Of a stretch of 55,179 bases of DNA, positions 25,132 through 32,900 are shown one piece after another. Within the stretch, counting starts at the first letter, position 1. Each line of letters opens with the position of its first letter. The translations under genes and the position numbers were made by a program. Source of the DNA: Bacteroidota bacterium (GTDB lineage: Bacteria; Bacteroidota; Ignavibacteria; Ignavibacteriales; Ignavibacteriaceae); contig JAKAJV010000029.1 in NCBI GenBank assembly GCA_021813585.1, positions 1 through 55,179 on the forward strand, read 5' to 3'. A model generated the notes under the pieces. It saw nothing but the letters and a program-made list of their open reading frames with translations. It did not search any database and had not been told where the DNA came from.

Positions 25132-25303
25132 TTTTGTTTGACAAAATATTTCTTTAAACTTCTTAATCTACACTTGAACTAAAACAGGATTAAAGTGTAA
25201 GTTCAAGTTCAAGTGTAAGTTCAAGAAGGTTGGGGAGTTCAAGATTATGTTCAAGGTTCAAGAATTAATTGAGTAAGGTTATGAGCAAGAATAAGAGTAA
25301 GGT

Positions 25304-25693
25304 ATGAGTAAGAAATCAAATACAGGCAAGCACAGAATAAAAAAGGAGAATAGGAAGAAGGATTTTTTTGATCGTGTATATAAGATAGTAGCAAAAATTC
25401 CGTACGGTAAAGTTGCAACCTACGGAGATATTGCCGAAGTGTGCGGTATTCGATCGGCTGCTAGAACTGTAGGCTGGGCGTTAAACGGTACTAAAGAAAA
25501 CGGATTGCCGTGTCATCGAGTCGTTAACCGTTTCGGCGCGTTAACCGGAAGAATGCATTTTGGTGATCCTTATATTATGGAAGACCTTTTAAGATCCGAA
25601 GGAGTTGAGTTTACTAAAGACGGTTTTGTTAATTTAGAAAAGCATCTCTGGAAACCGGCTAAAGTAAAGCGAAGACAAAAGAAACTTGGATAG
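25304..25693 (+). CDS. MGMT-family DNA repair protein, single domain, active Cys kept
   Basis: A 129-residue protein covering only the C-terminal DNA-binding/active domain of O6-alkylguanine-DNA alkyltransferases. It shows KIPYGKVATYGDIA and the helix RTVGWALNGTKENGLPCHRVVN. Cys70 in PCHRV is retained, unlike alkyltransferase-like proteins, which have Trp or Ala there. The following NRFGALTGRMHFG resembles the short ATL-like branch rather than Ada/Ogt. It could be an active suicide methyltransferase or a lesion-recognition factor. The start lies inside a degenerate repeat tract. Confidence 0.85.
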   Translation: MSKKSNTGKHRIKKENRKKDFFDRVYKIVAKIPYGKVATYGDIAEVCGIRSAARTVGWALNGTKENGLPCHRVVNRFGALTGRMHFGDPYIMEDLLRSEGVEFTKDGFVNLEKHLWKPAKVKRRQKKLG

Positions 25694-26077
25694 AATTCTT
25701 ATTGGCAAAATTGTCAAGGACTTATTTTAAAAATAATTCTAAAATAGTGTTTGTAAACACAATGAAATTAAAATTAATATTTTAGCTTACTGAAAGAGGA
25801 TATAAATTAATTACGCAATGTGTTTGGGAGAAAAAGGCGTATTATAAATTTTAATTGGGTCTAGTGCATTTCGTGTTTTAGTTTTCAAAAAAGTTTTAGC
25901 TGTCGAGTAATTTTTCCGAAATATTGTTAATTTTTTGTTTATCAAATAACAATTTGTAATCTATAGCGGAATAAAGATTGCAAATTTTTCGTTTCCAGTT
26001 AGACTTCGAAATAAGAAAATAATTTTCGGAATTTTCATTATCTAAACACTCTTTTTCTTAGGAAAGGATAGTTGCCG
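25694..26077. other. AT-rich intergenic region
   Basis: No gene is seen. It holds an ATTGTTA/TAACAAT inverted repeat (25923-25929 and 25947-25953). Near the end, AGGAAAGG (about 26060) is the ribosome binding site of the next gene. Confidence 0.6.
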
Positions 26078-27394
26078 ATGTTTAAAAAGTTTACATCTTT
26101 TAATCATTCAGGTGTTCGCCGTAGAGACTTTCTTAAAATATTCGGTTTTGCCCTTGGCGGATTAGCTATAAACCAAATACCTTTTACAAACCGAAAAGCT
26201 GAATATTCCTTTTCGCCGGATAGAATTAAAATCTCGCATATGCCTGTAATTGGAATGATAATACCCAATAAAGGTTTATATCCTCATATAGGAAGCAGCA
26301 TTGCAGCCGGTTTTAAGTTAGCGATGGATGAGTGTGACGTTAATGGAATTTGCAATCCGGACAAGCTGCGAATTATGGAAGTGGGTACAAATCCTAACGA
26401 GGCAATAGATAAAGTAAAAATTCTTTTGGAAAATGATAAAGTAGATATATTAGCCGGAGTAATAAACCCTGCTGTAGCCGAAAGACTGCACGGTATTCTG
26501 GAAAAAAACAGAACCTTCCTAATCCTTATGGAAGCAGGGTCTAATGTAGTAAGGAACAATGAATACAGCCCGTATATTTTTCATAATAACCTCGGATATT
26601 GGAGATCGAATTTCGCATTGGGTGAATGGGGAGTACGTAATTACGGGAAAAAAGTTTTTGTCGCTTCTTCTTTTTATGAAAGCGGCTATGATGCGTTGTA
26701 CGCTTTTAATCTTGGAGTAGAAAAAGCTGGGGGTAAAGTAATTAAGACTTATGTCTCGCATGTAACTCCCAATGCAATGGAGATGAATTTCTTAATGCAG
26801 TCTATAGCTGAAGATAAACCGGATTTTATACTTGCCTCCTACAGCGGAAAAGAAGCGGTTGAATTTGCACATGCATACTCAAGCTCGTTTTCAATAAATA
26901 AAATACCCCTTGTGTGCTCATCAATCATGGCAGAAAATATAAACCAGGATAATTCTATTTCTTTGCTGCCGGGAATGATTAGTGCTTCATCTTGGTCTTC
27001 CGGATTGAATTCTAAAGAAAATAAATCTTTTAAGAAATCATTTTTACAACTGACAGGCAGGCCCGCTAATTCATTTGCTGTCCTTGGTTATGATACCGGG
27101 CATCTAATAATTGCTGCCGCAGTTGCTGCCGGGAGTAAATTAAACAATGTAACTAAAGTTAGAGAAGTTCTGCGTAACTCTGTTATAAATTCCCCGCGGG
27201 GGCTTTTGCAAATGGACAGCATGACGCATAATATCCAGCCGCCGGTTTACCTTCAGAAACTGATTGTTAACAATACCGGTTTCTACAACCGCATAATTGA
27301 CGAACTGAGACCGGTGAGTGAAGGTTACCATTCCTTAGCTGCTTTAAGGAATGAAACCAGGACAGGTTGGCTTAATGCTTACCTAAATGTATAG
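26078..27394 (+). CDS. Tat-exported substrate-binding protein, Leu/Ile/Val-binding type
   Basis: About 438 residues. The N-terminus has a twin-arginine signal (RRRDFLKIFGFALGGLA). The rest is a type I periplasmic binding fold of the branched-chain amino acid receptor family: GMIIPNKGLYPHIGSSIAAGFKLAMDE, VDILAGVINPAVAERLHGIL and NSFAVLGYDTGHLI. No ABC permease or ATPase is adjacent, so it may act as a sensor or in a different assembly. ATG 26078 is chosen with AGGAAAGG upstream. It heads the gene cluster running to the giant secreted protein. Confidence 0.8.
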   Translation: MFKKFTSFNHSGVRRRDFLKIFGFALGGLAINQIPFTNRKAEYSFSPDRIKISHMPVIGMIIPNKGLYPHIGSSIAAGFKLAMDECDVNGICNPDKLRIMEVGTNPNEAIDKVKILLENDKVDILAGVINPAVAERLHGILEKNRTFLILMEAGSNVVRNNEYSPYIFHNNLGYWRSNFALGEWGVRNYGKKVFVASSFYESGYDALYAFNLGVEKAGGKVIKTYVSHVTPNAMEMNFLMQSIAEDKPDFILASYSGKEAVEFAHAYSSSFSINKIPLVCSSIMAENINQDNSISLLPGMISASSWSSGLNSKENKSFKKSFLQLTGRPANSFAVLGYDTGHLIIAAAVAAGSKLNNVTKVREVLRNSVINSPRGLLQMDSMTHNIQPPVYLQKLIVNNTGFYNRIIDELRPVSEGYHSLAALRNETRTGWLNAYLNV

Positions 27395-27404
27395 GGTAAA
27401 ATTT

Positions 27405-27917
27405 ATGGAAGTAAAATTAAGGCTTAAAAATTCTGACGATGAGAAGTTTCTGTTTGATGTTTATGCAGGGACCCGTGAAGAAGAACTTTCAATAGTTTCA
27501 TGGACACAAGAACAGAAAGAAGAATTTTTGCGCATGCAGTATAATGCGCAGATAACTTATTATAATCAAATTTATCCTGAAATGGAATATTATATAATTC
27601 TTCGTGATGATATTCCGGCCGGGAGACTGATGATTGCACGTTTAGATGAGGAAATAAGAGTTGTAGATATAGCCGTAATCTCAGGGCAGCGCGGTCTTGG
27701 TACAGGCAAATTTCTATTACAAAGAATAATTGATGAAGCTTTGCCGGTAAATAAAAAAGTAGTTCTTCATGTAGAGCAGAATAACCGTGCTCAGAATCTT
27801 TATAAAAGACTTGGCTTTAAAGTAGCTGCCGTAGAGGGCTTTTATCTTAGGATGGAGTTGGCACCCGAAAAAAATCCGACAAATGAAATGAGGGAACTTT
27901 ATTATGAAAATAGATGA
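27405..27917 (+). CDS. GNAT family N-acetyltransferase
   Basis: About 170 residues with the GNAT fold. The core IRVVDIAVISGQRGLGTGKFLLQRIIDEA carries the acetyl-CoA loop, and VEQNNRAQNLYKRLGFK is the usual C-terminal motif. The substrate is unknown. An upstream ATG at 27387 overlaps the previous stop; ATG 27405 has AGGG about ten bases before it and is preferred. It sits between the substrate-binding protein and the DUF6916-like gene. Confidence 0.82.
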   Translation: MEVKLRLKNSDDEKFLFDVYAGTREEELSIVSWTQEQKEEFLRMQYNAQITYYNQIYPEMEYYIILRDDIPAGRLMIARLDEEIRVVDIAVISGQRGLGTGKFLLQRIIDEALPVNKKVVLHVEQNNRAQNLYKRLGFKVAAVEGFYLRMELAPEKNPTNEMRELYYENR

Positions 27918-27932
27918 AGGGATTATTTAGAA

Positions 27933-28241
27933 TTGACATCGTTACCGGCTTACGAAGAGTTTGTTAAAAACCGCAATTCCCGGTTTTTAGCATTAATAGG
28001 ACAGGAAGTAGAAGTTGAGTTAATGTTATCTGAAGTTACTGAAAAGAAGATATCAAAACACCAGGAACAGTTTTCACTTTTTTTTATAGGGAAGCCGGAA
28101 AGTTTTTTACCGCAATCAATATATAAATTAAAGCACGATATACTGGGAAGCTTTGATCTTTTTCTTGTACCTATCGGAAAAGACGGGCACGGATTTATTT
28201 ATGAAGCGATATTTAATAACCTTCTTCAAAATGATGATTAA
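27933..28241 (+). CDS. DUF6916-like small protein
   Basis: A 102-residue protein with TTG start. The pattern fits the DUF6916 family, which often neighbours tail-collar proteins: EQFSLFFIGKPESFLPQSIYKLKHDILGSFDLFLVPIG followed by YEAIFN. The function is unknown. It lies just upstream of three tail-collar genes and may be a partner or assembly factor for them. Confidence 0.65.
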   Translation: MTSLPAYEEFVKNRNSRFLALIGQEVEVELMLSEVTEKKISKHQEQFSLFFIGKPESFLPQSIYKLKHDILGSFDLFLVPIGKDGHGFIYEAIFNNLLQNDD

Positions 28242-28295
28242 GATTTTCATCTTGTTTACTTAAAAATGAGTTCAATTATTCAGGAGAAATAAAAG

Positions 28296-28805
28296 ATGGC
28301 TCAGCCTTATGTGGGAGAAATTAGAATTTTTGCCGGGAACTTTGAACCTGCCGGATGGATGTTCTGCAGCGGCCAGCTGCTTGCTATTTCACAGTACGAA
28401 ACATTATTTCAATTAATTGGAACCACCTACGGCGGGGACGGACAAAGTACCTTTGCCTTGCCAGATTTGCGCAGCAGAGTGCCAATACATATGGGACAGG
28501 GTTCGGGGTTATCCAATTATCCACTTGCACAAAGCAGCGGTGCAGAACAGGTTACTCTTACTTTACAACAGATTCCAATTCATACACATATCCCTATGGG
28601 CAGCAGTACAGGTGGAAGTGATAATCCTTCCGGGAATTTTTGGGGCAACTCAAATGCTAAAGCTTATTCTGCCGGACCGGGGAATACAACTATGAATGGC
28701 AGCGCAATCGGTAATGCCGGAGGAAATCAACCGCACGATAATATGCTTCCGTTCCTCGGGCTTAGTTTTATTATTTCATTGTTCGGAATTTTTCCAACAA
28801 CTTGA
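28296..28805 (+). CDS. Tail-collar domain protein 1 (MdpB-like)
   Basis: A 169-residue phage tail-collar family protein (microcystin-dependent-protein type). The N-terminal domain reads VGEIRIFAGNFEPAGWMFCSGQLL, then LIGTTYGGDGQSTFALPDLRSRVP. A Gly/Ser/Asn-rich middle follows, with a C-terminal PHDNMLPFLGLSFIISLFG strand. His-Thr-His (IHTHIP) resembles metal-binding spikes in tail fibres. There is no signal peptide. First of three tandem paralogues, with AGGAG upstream. Confidence 0.88.
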   Translation: MAQPYVGEIRIFAGNFEPAGWMFCSGQLLAISQYETLFQLIGTTYGGDGQSTFALPDLRSRVPIHMGQGSGLSNYPLAQSSGAEQVTLTLQQIPIHTHIPMGSSTGGSDNPSGNFWGNSNAKAYSAGPGNTTMNGSAIGNAGGNQPHDNMLPFLGLSFIISLFGIFPTT

Positions 28806-28820
28806 TAAGAGGATTGTAAT

Positions 28821-29321
28821 ATGGCAGAACCTTTTTTAGCTGAGATTAGAATTATGTCTTTTAACTTTGCACCGAAAGGCTGGGCAGCTTGCGATGGGCA
28901 ATTACTTCCTATTAACCAAAACCAGGCCCTCTTTTCTCTTCTTGGTACCACATATGGCGGCGACGGAAGGGTAAATTTTGGTTTACCCGATTTGCGCGGC
29001 AGGGTACCTATTCATATGGGTGGCGGATTTACACTTGGAGAAAGAGGTGGAGAAGAAAGCCACACACTAATTATTAGCGAAATGCCCCAGCATACGCATA
29101 CCGTATCAGCAAGTTCAAGTAGTCCGGATACTAATACCCCGACCGGGCATGTATGGGCTTCAAACACAGCTCTTAGTCCATACTCAACTACGGCTAATGA
29201 ACAAATGTATGGAAATGCACTTAATAATCAAGGCGGTAGTCAAGCTCATAATAATTTATCACCGTTTTTAACATTAAACTTTAGCATAGCGTTGCAAGGG
29301 ATTTTCCCTTCACAAACTTAA
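28821..29321 (+). CDS. Tail-collar domain protein 2 (MdpB-like)
   Basis: A 166-residue paralogue of its neighbours, 15 bases after copy 1. It shows LAEIRIMSFNFAPKGWAACDGQLL, GTTYGGDGRVNFGLPDLRGRVPIH, the HTHT pair and a terminal AHNNLSPFLTLNFSIALQGIFP. Sequence differences from copies 1 and 3 lie mainly in the Ser/Thr-rich middle, suggesting a hetero-oligomer or different tips on a common base. Confidence 0.88.
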   Translation: MAEPFLAEIRIMSFNFAPKGWAACDGQLLPINQNQALFSLLGTTYGGDGRVNFGLPDLRGRVPIHMGGGFTLGERGGEESHTLIISEMPQHTHTVSASSSSPDTNTPTGHVWASNTALSPYSTTANEQMYGNALNNQGGSQAHNNLSPFLTLNFSIALQGIFPSQT

Positions 29322-29336
29322 AATTAGGAGAATTAT

Positions 29337-29864
29337 ATGGATCCGTTTGTAGCCGAAATAAGAATTTTCCCTTTTAACTTTGCACCGAAAGGATGGGCGT
29401 TTTGCGACGGCCAAATATTACCATTAAGCCAGAACACTGCGCTTTTCTCTCTGCTCGGTACCACGTACGGCGGTGATGGAAAAAGTAATTTTGCACTGCC
29501 CAACCTTCAGGGCACTGCACCATTGCACACCGGGCAAGGGCCGGGATTATCGTTACGCAACTTAGGCGAAACCGGCGGAGAGCAGGCTGTTAGTCTTTTG
29601 CAGGCGGAAATGCCGCAGCATACTCATTCAACAGTAAATGCAAAATCTGCCGGTGGGTTAAACGATCCTAATAATAATTTATGGGCGCCTGCAGGTAACC
29701 AAAGACCGGCACCAAACCTTTATTCATCCGGCAACCCAAATACTCTTATGAATGCCGGAGCTTTATCACCGCAGGGTGGTTCCCAGCCGCATAATAATAT
29801 GCCGCCGTACCTGGTATTTAATTTTTGTATTTCTTTGCAGGGGGTTTATCCTCCTAGGTCTTAA
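29337..29864 (+). CDS. Tail-collar domain protein 3 (MdpB-like)
   Basis: The third paralogue, 175 residues, 15 bases after copy 2 with TAGGAG before the ATG. It shows VAEIRIFPFNFAPKGWAFCDGQIL, GTTYGGDGKSNFALPNLQGTAP, HTHST and PHNNMPPYLVFNFCISLQGVYP. It is closer to copy 2 than to copy 1 in the collar part. The giant secreted protein gene follows 73 bases later. Confidence 0.88.
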   Translation: MDPFVAEIRIFPFNFAPKGWAFCDGQILPLSQNTALFSLLGTTYGGDGKSNFALPNLQGTAPLHTGQGPGLSLRNLGETGGEQAVSLLQAEMPQHTHSTVNAKSAGGLNDPNNNLWAPAGNQRPAPNLYSSGNPNTLMNAGALSPQGGSQPHNNMPPYLVFNFCISLQGVYPPRS

Positions 29865-29937
29865 TATGTACCGGTTCTTAGTATCGAAATTCTAATTTAC
29901 ATGAGTATCCATTCGAAAAATTAAAAAGGACTAGCGG

Positions 29938-32900
29938 ATGAAATTTTTAATTACAGGCAGAATAAAAAATATTCTTATTAAGCGCAGTTATCTATTATAC
30001 TTTTCAATTCTCTTAACTTTAGTGTTAGCTTCATTTTCATTTGCAGCTACACTAACAGTAAATACTTTAAATGATACTCATGCTGCGGCACCAGCTTCGG
30101 CTCCAACAGACGGAAGCAGTAACATTTCTCTCCGATCAGCTTTAGAATACGCTGATGCTGTAGGTGGAACGAACACAATTAATTTTTCGGTTTCCGGCAC
30201 TATTAATCTTTCTCTTGGAGAAATATCGTTCGGCACTCAAGCTGAAAATATAACGATAGACGGCAGCGGACAAAATATAGTTATAAATATGACCGGTATA
30301 GGTCAAGACCGTATATTCTTAATTGATCCTCCGGGAACAGTTTCAAGTGTTCTGGTTACTCTTCAAAATTTAACATTTCAAGGCGGTCATCTTACTTCCG
30401 ATATATACGGCGGTGGCGCCATACTAGCCGGCGGGCCGAATAATTCCCTTACAATTCATAGTTGTATTTTTCAGAATAACGCTGTACCAAACGGCAATGG
30501 AACCGGTGGTGCAATAAATTTTTCCGGCGGAGGCATACTTACTATAGACCAAGGAACTCAATTCTTAAATAACCAGGATCTAGATGTTAGCAATACCGGC
30601 GGTGGGGCAGTTTTCTATTTTCTACAGAATTATGCCAACCTTACGGGAAGTATAAATATTTCGCATTGTACTTTTGATAATAACACTACAAATGCACCGA
30701 GTTCAAGTACAAGCGGAGGCGGCGCTATAGGTATTCAAATTCAGGGACAAAATACCGGTCAAACGTTTTCTGCATCCATAACGCAAAATACTTTCGCGAA
30801 TAACTCTGCAACCGTCGGATACGGAGGTGCTGTATTTATTGAGAATGCTTTTGCAGCAGGCAATACGGTTTATGTTAATTACAATAGATTTAAAGGAAAT
30901 ACTGCTGCGGCAGGCGGCGGCGGTCTCGCATACATTAGCGAACCGGGCAGCGTTGATGCAACAAATAACTGGTGGGGTACTAATGGGGTTCCCGGTCCAT
31001 TAAGCACCGACGGTGCAGGCACTTTCAATACCGGGGGATCCGGTTCACTTACTACTACACCCTGGCTGGTTTTAACAAACACACCTGCGCAAAGTACAAT
31101 CTGTGCAAATAGTTCTACTACTATTACTGCAAGCTTTTTGAAAAATTCGAACAATCAATTAATTTCTGCAAGTAATCTTGGAGCCTTAATCGGTCTGCCA
31201 ATAAACTTTTCTGCTACCGCACCAACCGGCAGCAATATAAGTAATGCACAAACAACCATACAGCCCACTGGTACAGCAACTGCTTTGTATAATGCCGGGT
31301 CTACCGGAGGCGCAGGTAATGCAAGCGCTACTGTAGACTTTCAAACAGTTAATGCATCAATAACTGTAGATACTCCTCCGTCTGTAACTACCAATCCTAC
31401 TAATCAAACGGTTAATGACGGCAGCCTGGCTACATTTACTGCTGCTGCAAGCGGAAGCCCCGCACCGGCTGCCCAGTGGCAGGTTAGTATAGATAACGGT
31501 AGTACCTGGAATAATATTAATTCAGCAACCGGCACTACATACTCTATTACCGCATATGCAGCAGACAACGGTAAACAATTCCGTGCAATCTTTAGCAACA
31601 CATGTAATAATAACGTTCCTACAAACGCTGCTACTTTAAATGTAATACCTGCCGCGCCAACGGCTATTGCAGCAACCAATATTCAGCAAACAAGCTTTAC
31701 AGCAAATTGGAATCCGGATTCTATAACAACAGGCTACAGACTAGATGTTGCAACTACTTCAAGCTTTACAGCCGGAACTTTTGTATCCGGTTACCAGGAT
31801 CTTGATGTTCATAATGTTACTACATTTACGGTGAATACTAATATTAGCGGAGGTACAACTTATTATTATAGGGTAAGGGCATATAATGCAAACGGTACCA
31901 GCAGTAGTTCTGGTACAATTACCGTATTAACTATTCCTCCTAATCCTGTTGCAACCGCAGGCTCTAATGTTCAGGCAATCAGCTTTTCTGCCAATTGGAA
32001 TGCTGCAACCGGGGCTGCCGGTTATTATTTGGATGTAGCCACAGATAATGCATTTACTAATTTTGTTTCAGGCTTCAACAACAAAGACGTTTCCAATGTA
32101 ACAACTTTTTCGGTAACCGGATTATCTGCTAATACGACTTATTATTATAGAACAAGGGCGTACAACACAACCGGAACGAGCGGCAATTCAAATGTAATTA
32201 CACAGTTAACCGCACCGGCTGCACCTATTGCTAATGCGGCTTCCAACGTACTTAGCTCAAGCTTTTCAGCTAACTGGAATGCTGTAACCGGCGGGACCGG
32301 CTACAGGATAGATGTAGCTACCGATAACGGTTTTACAAATATCCTTGGCAGTTATAACAATTTAGATGTTTCCAATGTTACTACATATTCAGTAACTGGT
32401 CTGTCTCCCAATTCAACTTATTATTATAGGGTAAGGGCTTATAATACAGGAGGAACGAGCAGCAGTTCAAATATTATAAGTCAGTTAACTCCTTCAGGTC
32501 CGCCGACAGCTATCGCTGCATCAAATATACAGAGCAGCAGCTTTTCGGCCAATTGGAATGCAGTTGCAGGTGCAACGGGATATAGAATAGACGTAGCAAC
32601 CGACAACGGCTTTACAAGTATTCTCGGCAGTTATAATAACCTGGATGCGGCAAATGTAACTACGTACTCTATTACCGGTTTATCACCTAGTACCACATAC
32701 TACTATAGAGTAAGAGCCTATAACGGCGGAGGAACAAGCGACAATTCCAATACAATCAGCCAGCAAACCACACCGGCAGCTCCGACTGCTACTGCAGCGG
32801 CTAATGTACAAAGCACAGGATTTTCAGCTAACTGGAATGCTGTAACTGGTGCAACGGGATATAGGATTGATGTAGCAACCGACAATGCTTTTGCCAGCAT

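Noticed and set aside
28296-29864. Prophage or phage-tail-like bacteriocin
   Set aside because: Only tail-collar proteins occur; there is no sheath, tube, baseplate, capsid, lysis or integrase gene within the window.
31404-32900. Antisense open frames in the FN3 region
   Set aside because: They are a by-product of the Ala/Thr-rich repeated forward codons and show no start signals or known domains.
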